The notes under the pieces: generated by a model
The model's database searches: none
Seen by the model: the letters and a program-made list of their open reading frames with translations, nothing else
What the model was told of the DNA's origin: nothing
Assembly: GCA_029844215.1 (NCBI GenBank)
Contig: CM056728.1
Location: forward strand, 5,358,001 to 5,422,000
Direction of reading: 5' to 3'
DNA: 64,000 bases
From: Przewalskia tangutica
Taxonomy: Eukaryota > Streptophyta > Magnoliopsida > Solanales > Solanaceae
Made by a program: the position numbers and the translations under genes
Shown: one piece after another, positions 34,868 to 45,370 of the stretch
How positions within the stretch are numbered: position 1 is the stretch's first letter
Layout of the letters: each line of letters starts with the position of its first letter

Positions 34868-35917
34868 GAGGTTTGTGCTAATGATAGCCGGTTTGTGCTA
34901 ATGATATATTATTATTTATTACGGGGTCATTCCCGGGGTTGTGGCATTTGCATATTCCGTGGATTTGCTACCCACGATGCGAGAAATACCTCATGCGAGT
35001 CCGTAGGGCTCATGCGGGTGAAATAGTCTCATGCGGATGAGTCTGACTATGCGAGAATACCTGTGCGGTCCACATGACCCATGCGGGTGAAATAGTCCCA
35101 GGAGTAGGAGTGCTTAATGATACTGCGGGGCGGATGACCTTGCTTTGACCATGAGCTTCCTATTTTCATGAAGTATAGTATATGCTTGATATTCTCATTG
35201 TTAGTAAGGCACAGTGTTCTGTAAACTGATTATCTTACATGTCTCCAGTTATTTTAGACTTATGAGGTACTTTCAGTATTTTTTCCAGTTTCGCATACTT
35301 AGTATGTATTGTGTACTGACCCCCTTCCCCGGGGGCTGCGTTCATGCCGTAGGTAGGGGTAAGCAGGTGGTGGATCCTCACTCTTAGGATCACTGTTCTG
35401 GTGTCAGAAGCTCCATTCCTCCGGAGGCTTGTTTTGTTAGTGCAGTTTTCCACGATGCTTTATAGGTATTATGCATTCGGGGTATGGCGGGCCCCGCCGC
35501 CACATTTGTTTCTGAAGTGCGTAGTCACGTTTGTGGTTGGACTGTAAGAACGAGTTGTACTTTTGATTAAGTATATTTTTTTATGGAAGGCAGCCTTATC
35601 GGCTTGCCAGTGATGTTTGCTATATACAGGTTTATATGTTATGTATGTTCATTCTATTCTCGATGTATACGGCCGTGCCGGTAGAGGCACGATCGCGGCC
35701 GGGTCGTCGTGACAAAGTGGTATCGAGCGATTAGTCCTCGGAAAGTGTCTCTGAGGCAGTGTCTAGTAGAGTCTTGATTATCGGTGTGTTGTGCACCACG
35801 TCTATAATCGGAGTGCGAGATATTTAGGATTGGTTTCCATTCTTTCACTCTAGATCGTCTGATAGAGGCGTGTTATAGGTTGAACTTTCTCTCGATATTT
35901 TCCTTTATGTATCGATT

Positions 35918-36193
35918 ATGCCTCGCGCGCAAACCGCGGCGGAAGAGCAAGGCGGTGAGGAGGCTGCTAGTAGGATGCGGAGTCACGAGGCACAGGCCGT
36001 CTTTACGAGAGATGATGTTTACGGCGGCGAGTTCCACGACGTCGCCGACCTCAGCGAGTTCGAAGCGGCGGCGGCATCGAGACGCGATGCAGAGCCTCGG
36101 TCCCGGACGGTGAGTATAGAGATTACGAGAGCATATCCGGTTATTGACAGCGTAGTGGCGGCGGCGGCAAAGCAGGCGGCGGCCCAACCCTAG
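35918..36193 (+). pseudogene. Tekay gag 5' part
   Basis: The frame starts MPRAQTAAEE about 190 bases after the primer site, the place where gag starts in the sister element at 4,406. It stays open for 91 codons, with an alanine- and arginine-rich composition, then stops. The capsid core that should follow is only traceable in shifted frames. Confidence 0.6.
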
Positions 36194-38121
36194 GCCGGCG
36201 ATTTCTGATTCGGGATTTCCTAGGTTGTCATCCACGAGTTCTATGGTTCGAGATCAGAAGGATCCTCGAGTTTGTTCGGCGATTCTGGACTATCAGTGCT
36301 TAGGGCCTCGAAGGTGAGTCGTCATGCTAGCCTCTTCTGGGATTCTGCGATATTGCGTTGGTAGTTTGAGTCATGAGAGTTGTCTAGAGGTGAGGATGCT
36401 CTTCCCGGTGTTTGGGAGGAGTTCACAGAGGCCTTCTGGATCACTTCTTGCCTCTTGAGATGAGAGAGCCGCGTAGATAGATTCTTGATCTTGAGGCGAG
36501 CAGGAGGACTATCAGAGTACAACACAGGTTTGACTCATTGGCTAGGTATCGCACACCATTGTGGTGACATGGCGAGCCGTGGTTCATCGATATATGATAG
36601 GGCTAGGCGTCGTATGATTCTGCGTGCTTGGGGTGGCTCTTGACCCAGTATGGATATTGCCGAGATCTGAAGTATGCGCGAGGGATAGAGGACGAGAGAG
36701 GAGGATCGGCTAGACTTAGGCGGCCCGAGGCGGGACATAGGGTCTCGGGGCGGTTTCGAGGCGGACATCCTCGGCGAACTAGGTCCACATTTGGCCAGCC
36801 GCGAGTGCTCCTTCTCGATTTTCTGGCGGGAGTCGATCGGCCGGTCATTCGAAGCGATTCGAGGCTCGAGACTTGAGTTTCGAGGAAGCGAGACATTCCG
36901 ATCGAGACCACCCCATCCCGTCGGTGTGCTCGATGCGGTAGGTCTCACCAGCGATCTGCCGTGTTCCTCCGAGGCTTGTTACTCTTGTGGCGCGAGGCCA
37001 TTTGAAGAAGATTGTCCAGGCAGTGGCGGGAGTGTTATGGATTCGGCCAAGTCGATTCTTTGGATCTTCGTCTTGACAGTTATGCTCCGGAGGCGAGGTG
37101 TTCACGGGTCGGCAGCGCGGCGAGGGTCGTGGTGGGGTCCCGATTCAGCGGTCCTCGAAGCCGCATTTATGCTATGTCGATCGTCGGGACCGGGGCGTCG
37201 CGGATGTCGTCGCGGTACATTCGGTTTCATCTTTGTGATGTATATGCTTTGATAGATCCGAGTTCTACCTTGTCCTATATATCTCATATTGCGGTAGAAT
37301 AGGGTAGAGCCCGAGTCCATAAAACCTTTTGAGGTGGCTACGCCAGTAGGTGATTCGGTGGTAGCCGAGCGGGTATATACGGCTTGCCCAGTGACTATAT
37401 ACGGTCGTCAGACTCTAGCCGACTTGATAGAGTTGGATATGGCCGGATTTTGATGTGATTATGGGTCTAGATTGGCTGGCGTCTTGCTATGCCAATGTGG
37501 GTATGAGAGATATTAGTGCGGTTCGGTTTCTGGTGGCCGGTTATTGAGTGGAAGGGAATCTGCGTCGCGAAGGGTAGGTTTATTTCTTACCTCAAGGCTA
37601 GGAAGATAGTGCGGAAGGGGTATATCTACCATATGGTTCGGGTATTCGACAACTGGTGAGATCTGGACCTTGATCGATTCGATGTCGTTAGAGAGTTTCG
37701 GGCGTATTCGGATGAGCTTCGGTATCCTCACGAGAGGAGATTGAGTTTTGCATTGATATGGCGCGGACACTCGGCCGATATCTATTCCGCCATACGAGGA
37801 TGACACCTTTGAGTTGAGGAATTGAAAGACGGTGAAAGATTTCTTTGGAAAAGGCTTTATCGGGCCAAGTGTTTCTCCGCAGAGCGCCCGGTGTTATTTG
37901 TAAAGAAGAAGGATGGGCGTTGCGTATGTGTGTTGATTCTGACGGTGAATAAGGTAACTATCAAGAACAAATATCCCTCCCGAGATTGATGATTTGTTTG
38001 AGCGATTTGAGGCGGCGAGTGTTTTCCAAGATAGACCTGCGGTCCAGTTATCATCAGTGCGGGTTAGAGGCGGATATCCCAAAGGCGCATTCGGGACCGG
38101 TATGGGCACTATGAGTTCGGG

Positions 38122-38380
38122 GTGATGTCTTTCCGGGTTGACCAACGCCCTAGCGATATTCATGGATTTGATGAGCGGGTGTTCAAGCCATTCTTGGATA
38201 TGTTCGTTATAGTATTCATTGATGATATCTGGTTTATTCGCGCCGAGCAAGAACATGCAAATCACTTGAGGGCGGTATTGAGAGTCCTCGGGGCCGGCGA
38301 TTGTATGCGAGTTCTCGAAATGCGAGTTTTGGTTGGCTTGATAGCATTCTTAGGGCATGTTATCGGTAGATGGTATTGGT
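38122..38380 (+). pseudogene. Tekay reverse transcriptase remnant
   Basis: The frame holds GVFKPFLDMFVIVFIDDI-like sequence (with substitutions and a shift at its start), the FIDD catalytic box of gypsy reverse transcriptase at 38,215-38,226. EHANHLRAVLRVL and IAFLGHVI follow, as in plant chromoviruses. Frame breaks on both sides make it inactive. Confidence 0.85.
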
Positions 38381-38622
38381 AGATCTGACAAAGATTTAAG
38401 CGATCAGACTTGGCCTAGACCAGCTCTGTGAGTGCGCGACTTTTGGGCACTGCGGGTTATTATCGGAGATTTGTGAGAAGTTTGCTTCCATTTCAAGACT
38501 TTGACTAGTGACTCGAAGCGGCTATGTTCGGTGGGCGGATGCTTGTGAGGAGAGTTTCCGATTCTTGAAGGAGAAATTGGCGATCGCCCGATCCTTACTC
38601 TTCGAGAGGTTTAGACGGATAT

Positions 38623-38960
38623 GTGGTTTATTGTGATGCGTCGGTGTCGGGCTTGGAGTGCGTCTTTGATGCAACACGACAAAGTTATAACTTACGCGTC
38701 TCGACGGCTCGGGAGCATGAGAAGAACTATCCCACGCATGACTTAGAGTTGGAAGCGATGATTTATGTCTTGAAGATGCGGAGACATTATTTATATGAAG
38801 TTCGTGTGGACATTTACACGGACCACAGAGCCTCAGGTATATCTTGACGGAGGAGTGAACTTACGGCGAGCGGTGGTTGGAGTTACTCGAGGATTACGAT
38901 GTCGATATCCTATACCACCCGGGGAAGGCAATGTAGTTGCGGATGCCGCCAGTCGCGGTC
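38623..38960 (+). pseudogene. Tekay RNase H remnant
   Basis: YCDASVSGLECV opens the domain and REHEKNYPTHDLELEAMIYV, RRHYLYEV and VDIYTDHR follow, the usual gypsy RNase H order. After a frameshift, GEGNVVADAASR near 38,924-38,960 marks its end. Degrades the RNA strand of the replication hybrid in a working element; broken here. Confidence 0.85.
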
Positions 38961-39195
38961 GATGGGTAGTCATCGGTGTGCAACGAGAGAAGAGGATAAG
39001 GTCGCGAGTTACATCGGTGCGAGCCTTGGGGTTCGTTTGGTTGATTACGATAGTAATGGAGTTTAGGTTCGAGAGGTTGCAGTCTTCCATCGTCGAGGAG
39101 GTGAAGAAGCGGCAGATGAGGATCCGCTAGTGCGGTATCGAGATCGCTCTTGGGAAGAAGAGTCTATTTGAGTAGCACTGATGGGGTGATAAGAT

Positions 39196-40010
39196 TTGAG
39201 GGTCGGTTGTGTGTTCCGATGTGGCGAGGACTTCGTCGGTGCAGGAGAGGCGCGGTGCTCGTTATTCTATTCATCCGGGTCGACTAAGATGTACCATGAC
39301 CTCGGATGTGTGTATTGGTGGGATGGCACGAAGAGGGCGTGGCAGTTTTGTTGCCTGATGTCCTATTGTCGCAGTCGAGTTGAGCACGAAGCCGGTGGGC
39401 TATTACAAGCTATTGATATTCCGATGTGGAAGTGGGAGGTGATCAATATGGACTTTATTACAGGATTACCTCACACACAGAGGAAGCATGATTCCATCTG
39501 GGTTATTGTCGACGGTGAAATCGATCCACTTTCTTCCGATCGGGGCGACTTTTTCGCCGAGGATTATGCTAGGCGTATATCGAGAGAGATTGTGAGGCGC
39601 GGAGTTCTATATCGATTATTTGACGGAGGAGCCAAGTTCACGGCTAACTCGGAGGTCTTTCGAAGGGATTAGGGACACGGTGAGTCTCGATCTGCGTTTC
39701 ATCCTCGGGCCAAGCGGACGGTAGGCGTCTTATCCGGACCGCGAGGATATGCTGCGGGCCTGTGTTATTGATTTCAGGAGTAGTTGGGAGGATCATTTAC
39801 CTCTTTTGGAGTTTGCTTATAACAACAGCTACCATTCTAGTATCCAGATGGCGCGCCTGAGGCCTTATACGGGAGGAAGTGTAGGTCATCGATAGGTGAT
39901 TTGAGGTGGGAGAAGTTCGATTAGTCGGGCGGACTTGATTCGTGACGATGAATAAGGTGAAGCTTATCGAGGCGGTTATTGCCGGCTCGAGTCGGAATCG
40001 TATCACGGAT
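39196..40010 (+). pseudogene. Tekay integrase remnant
   Basis: STKMYHDLGCVYWWDGTKR covers the zinc-binding entry. The core INMDFITGLPHT.RKHDSIWVIVD and, after frame changes, LLEFAYNNSYHSSIQMA (near 39,810-39,850) mark the catalytic region. The intended protein would join element DNA to the chromosome. Stops and shifts run throughout. Confidence 0.85.
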
Positions 40011-40389
40011 CATCGGCGTCGACAACGGGTTTGAGGTAGATGATTGGGTCTTCTGAAGGTATCACCCGTGAAGGCGTGATGAATTTTGGGAAGAAAGGAA
40101 ACTTAGCCCAATGTACATTGGGCCTTATCGATTATGCGTAGGGTAGGCAAGGTTGCTACGAGTTGAATCTGCCATCCGATGGAGGCGATACATCCGATTT
40201 TCACGTGTCTATGTTACGGAAGTGTATTGGAGATCCATCTAGAGTGCGCGATTTGTGATGTCCGGTGTGGAGGGCTATCTATGAGGAGAGTCCCCAGAGA
40301 TACTCGATCGTCGAGTTAGGCGACTACGGACAAAGCGTTGACTCATAGCCAATTTTGTCTCGATCCTCGAGAATTGCAAAAATGTTGGC

Positions 40390-40880
40390 GGTAGATGGTG
40401 ACGCAAAATCAAAATCGTCGATGTCGAGTTATGGCGACCTTTGGTGCCGAGTCAAATACGAGCGGGCTAACGCGGACTCAAAATTTGTCGGTGTCGAGTT
40501 ATGGCGACCTTTGGGCTACCGTGGTCAAACACCGAGGTGGGCTAACGCGGACTCAAAATTTGTCGATGTCGAGTTATGGCGACAACTGGCTGCCGAGTCA
40601 AATACCAAGGCGGGCCAGCGGACTCAAAATTTGTCGGTGTCGAGTTATGGCGACCGGGCTACCGTGGTCAAACACGAGTGGGCTAACGCGGACTCAAATT
40701 TGTCGGTGTCGAGTTATGACGACACTGGGCTACCATGGTCAAACGCCAAGGTGGGCTAATGCGGACTCAGAATTGTCCCAGTGTCGAGTTATGACGACAC
40801 TGGGTTACCATGGCCGAAACGCCAAGGCGGGCTAATGCGGACTCAAAATTGTCCCAGTGTCGAGTTATGACGACACTGGG
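40390..40880. repeat. Tandem hairpin array, about seven units
   Basis: GTCGAGTTATG recurs near 40,417, 40,495, 40,569, 40,642, 40,709, 40,791 and 40,863, spaced about 67-82 bp. The last two units keep the perfect arms CCCAGTGTC and GACACTGGG; earlier units have decayed arms (GTCGGTGTC and GGCGAC). It is the inverted counterpart of the arrays at 7,576 and 53,728. Confidence 0.85.
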
Positions 40881-41399
40881 CTGTGGTGCTAAAAATAAGC
40901 AAAAATAAAAATAACTGGCTTGAACCTGGGGTGAACTGCTATCGACTTATGGTGCTGGGTTTTATGGTGATGTGGAACGAGTGGGCCACGGCTGAGGCCG
41001 CTTCGCGTTCATTAGGAAGGTTAGCCCCCCAACAAATTGCCCCGGTTCGCTGTAAGAGAAAATCCACGTTGTGCTTCTTCTCCTGCATACTAAGACTTAA
41101 ACAAACGGTTAGTGCATAACCGTTAAGGCAAAATGATGATGCATAATTTTAAAAGCAATGCAACTGTGAGTAGAAAATGTTATCCTGTAAAAATGTGATG
41201 CCTGTTGTAAATGCTGTGATTTTGCCCTTGTACGGACGTGTTGCGATTGTGGATGCTGATATGTTGTCCTTGCTGCAGCTGCCCCTGTTGACTAAAACTC
41301 AAGAAAAAGTTAGTGCATAACTGCTAAGACAGAACAATAAAACATGAATAAGAAATGCAGTTTGAGAGTATAGAAATCGTCCTTGCGTAGATGTGATAT

Positions 41400-42085
41400 G
41401 CTGATGATAGCGTCGCTTTCGGACTTGCATCATGGCGTCATTTTCGGACTTGTTGTGCTGATAACGTCGTTTCCTGGACGTGTTGCTGCTGGCGTCATTG
41501 CGTAGACATAATGATGATCACGTCGTTGTCTGGATGTGTTGCTGATGACGTCGTTTTCGGACTTGTTGTGCTGATAACGTCGTTGCCTGGACGTATTGTT
41601 GCTGGCGTCGTTGTGTAGACGCAATGCTGATGACGTCGTTACTGGGCGTATTCTTGCGGCGTCGTTTGGACTTCTTTGTCTTGTCGCGTCGTTACTGGGC
41701 GATATTCTTCTTTGGCGTCGTTGTGTAAACGCAATCTTGATGGCGTCGTTACTGGGCGTATTCTTCTTGGCGTCGTTTTGGACTTCTTTGTCTTGTCGCG
41801 TCGTTACTGGGCGTGTTCTTCTTTGCAATCGCGATGGCGTCGTTATGCGGGCGTGTTCTTGATGGCGTCGTTTCGGACTTCTTTGTCTTGTCGCGTCGTT
41901 ACTGGATGTGTTATTCTTCTTGGCGTCGTTGCACGGGCGTATTCTTCTTCGTCGTTTTCGGACTTGTCGTGTTGCTGCTGGCGTCGTTGCGTAGACATAT
42001 TGCTACTGGCGTCGTTGTGTACGCCTTGATCTTTGCGTCGTTACTGGGCGTATTCTTCTTTGGCGTCGTTTTCGGACTTGGCGGG
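41400..42085. repeat. CGTCGTT minisatellite in Ogre-like 3' region
   Basis: Short units such as GGCGTCGTTACTGGGCGT, ATTCTTCTTGGCGTCGTTTT and GGACTTCTTTGTCTTGTCGC repeat irregularly over about 680 bp. The accidental Thr/Asn- and Leu/Ser-rich frames on both strands come from this. The related array at 52,520-53,320 uses GCGCCACGTC and CGTCCGAA units in inverse orientation. Confidence 0.85.
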
Positions 42086-43063
42086 TTGCTGCTCCTGTAG
42101 AATAAATGCTCCTGCAAGCTAAGTTTGAGAAAAATTAGTGTATACCTGTTAAAACAAAATGATAAATATTCGAGAAATGCAATTTTGTGGGTAAAGATGT
42201 CGTCCCTGATATGCCGGATGAATACTAAGATGTTGTCCTTGCACGGACATGCTAACGCGACAATGCCAGTGCCATGATGCCTTTGTTGTGTGCGTGGGTT
42301 GCAAATTTGACTTTATGCCCGAGCTGATGCGCTAGACTTTGTTGCGGAATTTTGAATTCTGACTGTTGATTGTTGATGCCCCTTTTGTTTCTGCTGCTTC
42401 TTTCTGCTTTTGCGAATAAACTTGTTGCCGTATTTTTACGCTTGGTGTTGCACTTTCTTACATTAATATGAAAACCACATGCGGTTTCCTACCTTGTCCC
42501 AGTTTTGAAAAGGGCGTTTGGCCTAAGGTAGGTCTCAATAGAGTTGCTTGTGTATTCTCGTTATTTTCAAAACGAAGGGAAAATTTCCTAATGGTGTGAC
42601 CATAGCCGATTTAGGCCGCCTACGTATCCCCATGAGGGAATCAGGTCATGACGTAGTTCATTACAAGCGAATATTGGGTAAAATTAAAATGGTGGGACCG
42701 AAGCCGATATGGCCGCCTACGTATCCCCATGAGGGAATCAGGTCATGACGTAGTTCCAATGCAAGCAAAACAAAAGAAAACATTATCAAAGCTTAAATAC
42801 GAGTTTTTCTTTTTTATTAATCTGCTAAGCTAAATTGCTCTTTCTTATCCGGGCTCTAGGCGGACCAGAACAAGGGTGCAAATCCAACCAATACGCCTTC
42901 TTGCTCTGCATCATGGCTGGCTGGGTTTTCATGCTCTGCTATCAGTACCTTCTTCTTGCGCGGTGCATGTTTGGATAAATGACTGATTCAGGCGGAGCGG
43001 GTTCTGGCCAGGGAACACCTCTCTTCCTTTGGGGTTCATTGTACTCATTGGGGGAGGCCTCCT

Positions 43064-44399
43064 TGATCGGTGTATTTTATATACACTTTTCGAGTCATTT
43101 TTAGTTAATCTTTTGTCCCTTTTTGTACAAATAAGTGTCGTATTAGGATAGTTTTCCTTTCTTTTGAGTCAAAGTGGTTAAAATGGCCAAATGGCGGAAA
43201 AGGAGCTAAAAAAGGGCAAAAGTGGAAGTTCCAGAGCTGAAAAGCAGAGAAATTGGCGAACGAGACAGAAACCCGGACGGCCGCGGCCTCCTGCTGCGAT
43301 CGAAGCGGGGCGGCGCTAATCATCGAGAAGGCTGCGAGGTTCAGCGCGCGCCTACGCCAGCGAAGATCGAGCGCGGCGCCAAAACACCGTCTTTGCGAAG
43401 TTCCGGCGCCCGGCTGATAGCGAGCCGCGGCCGACGCGGGAAAAATCGAGTTTTGACGATTTTACGGGCGAACTGCGAGGAAAAGTTAAGGGCGATTTTC
43501 AGCCTATAAAAGAAGAACCCTAGGCAGATTTTAAGGGTTCCCCTTCTTGCACAACATAAGGATTCTTGCTTGGAGATTGGAGACCATAGTTTAGTAAATT
43601 TCTTTCCTTTTCTTTTTCTTTTATTTCAGTTTTTGTATGATGAACTTTGAATTAGTTCTTGTCATGTCAATGGCTAGGAACTAATTCTCTTATAGGGCTT
43701 TCCATGTTGATTCACTAGAAACTTATGTTATGAATTAATGCATGTCTATGGTTATTCTTCTTCTTTGTGAGATTTACCCAATAATTGTTTTGAATGCTTG
43801 GTAATTAATTGACAACTAATTATCATTATATGATTTCTAATCAAACTTCGAAAGGAGGAGGTTGTGAATATGCTGTAAGTTGGGTAGACATTCTTGGATT
43901 GAGGATGAAAATACCTCAATTATTTATGTAGCGTTAATGAGAGGCTTAACAACCCTAATTTTTGCGCGTAGTGCGTGACGGTTAACTAGGTTTTGTTCTT
44001 AATCCTCCATAGAGTTATCCTTATCAGAAAGGTAGAAATGCGATCTTGGGGTTGAGTGTTTATATATCCTTGGGAATATAAAGCGATTTCATAAACACTG
44101 CTAGCTCAGAGAGAAGAAGACCATAATTCATTGCATTAATAAATAACATAGCGGATAGTTGAGGAGACATGGAAGCCCTATTCCCATCACAACTGAAGTA
44201 AACTCATTAGTTAAATTAGTCTTTATAATTCTTAGTTATAAACAACAAAATCAAATATCAATTGCCAAATAGATACCAAAAGATAGATAGTTGGTACTTG
44301 AACCCTAATCCTTGTGGACGATATTCGGTCTTACGGGACTATATTACTTATTCACGATAACGTGCACTTGCGTTAAAGTGTGTGCGTCTTTTCGCATCA
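43064..44399 (+). repeat. 5' LTR of Athila-like element
   Basis: 1,336 bp, near identical to 62,112-63,460 in its AT-rich parts. The GC-rich part at 43,250-43,450 differs by many small indels from 62,297-62,490. GGATTCTTGCTTGG and CTATAAAAGAAGAACCC (43,503 on) look like the promoter and start of the R region. Confidence 0.9.
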
Positions 44400-44689
44400 A
44401 GTTTTTGCGCCGTTCTTGGATTAGGCATAGTTCAATATCAAATTTATCTATTTTTAATTTCTAATTTGGTTTTAATTTTATTTTTTCTTACGTTTTTATT
44501 TTGGTAAAAATCAAGATCTAGTGATTTGTTATGCATTTTTGATCTATTTCAGAAATCGGTTTATGCGAAGGAGAGAGCGGACACTCTTGTTCCGCTTCAA
44601 TCCAGATTGAAAACACGTAAGCGAGCGAAAGAATCGGATTGCGGCGCTTGATAGAGATGGATGGTGTTCAAAACAACAACCGATGAGAG

Positions 44690-45370
44690 AAGGGTTAGGT
44701 GAAAATCAACCCAATCCGGGAATACCTCGGCAAGTACCTATGGATGTCGAGAAAGAGTTCAAGTCCGTGCAGAAAGAAGCTTGGGAGACTATGTCTTAGA
44801 GAGTGAATGGAGCACGACTTGTATTAGGCTCCCCCGCCATGGAGCAAACAACTTGAGATAAACCGCGATTCGAGCATGGTACAACATACTGATGCAATTT
44901 GGAGGATCGCCATCAGAGGATCACGTATGCACATAGCTAATTTCTTGGAGCTATGTGCAACTTTCGGATATAACGGCGTTCATGATGATCTGTCAGTTGA
45001 GGCTCTTTCCTTCTCACCGGGGATAGAGCAAAAGTATGGTTGAATTCCCTGCCGGCCGATTCGATTTTTACATGGCAAGAGCTGACACAGAAATTCCTAG
45101 CCAAGTTCTTTCCCCCATGCAAAGCAGCAAAATTGAGAGGGGAGTTGAATAACTTCTACCAAGCAGATGGAGAGTCCTTATATTAAGCTTGGGAAAGGTT
45201 CAAAGATTTACAGAGAAAGTTCCCACACCATTGCATTGAGTTGTGGAACTTGGTCCACATCTTCTATAACGATTTGAGCAAGAACGAACCATTATAGATG
45301 CAGCAGCAGGTGGGGCATTCATGAGGAAAACAACCCACGACGCTCACGAGTTATTAGAAGATATGGCCAC
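44690..45370 (+). pseudogene. Athila-like gag, 5' part
   Basis: In frames broken by stops and shifts the sequence encodes Athila gag motifs: VWLNSLPADSIFTWQELTQK-like sequence from 45,030, KFLAKFFPPCKAAKLRGELN at 45,090-45,150, FYQADGESLY near 45,155 and HDAHELLEDMAT at 45,335-45,370. The insertion of the Ogre-like element cuts it right after this point. The rest resumes at 57,237. Confidence 0.85.

Larger units (their letters stand above)
34865..40326 (+). mobile_element. Decayed Tekay/Del-lineage gypsy element
   Basis: The order is partial 5' LTR (34,865-35,714, ending GTCGTGACA), primer site TGGTATCGAGC (35,718-35,728), gag from 35,918, RT, RNase H and integrase, then a tail matching the end of chromovirus pol (HVSMLRKCIGDPS-like near 40,210). 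It stops at about 40,326 where an Ogre-like element begins in the opposite orientation; no 3' LTR is present. Frameshifts and stops are dense, far denser than in neighbouring repeats. Confidence 0.85.
40327..43063 (-). mobile_element. Ogre-like element on minus strand, part 1 (3' region)
   Basis: Read on the minus strand, this corresponds to the 51.5-54.0 kb part of the plus-strand Ogre-like element, in the same order: 100-bp GGAACTACG units (two, at 42,590-42,760), CGTCGTT-type minisatellite (41,400-42,080), TATGCACTAAC modules and the hairpin array (40,390-40,880). The end at 40,327 matches a point about 40 bases short of the 3' LTR, so that LTR is lost. The element resumes at 63,461 on the far side of the Athila-like insertion. 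Confidence 0.8.
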
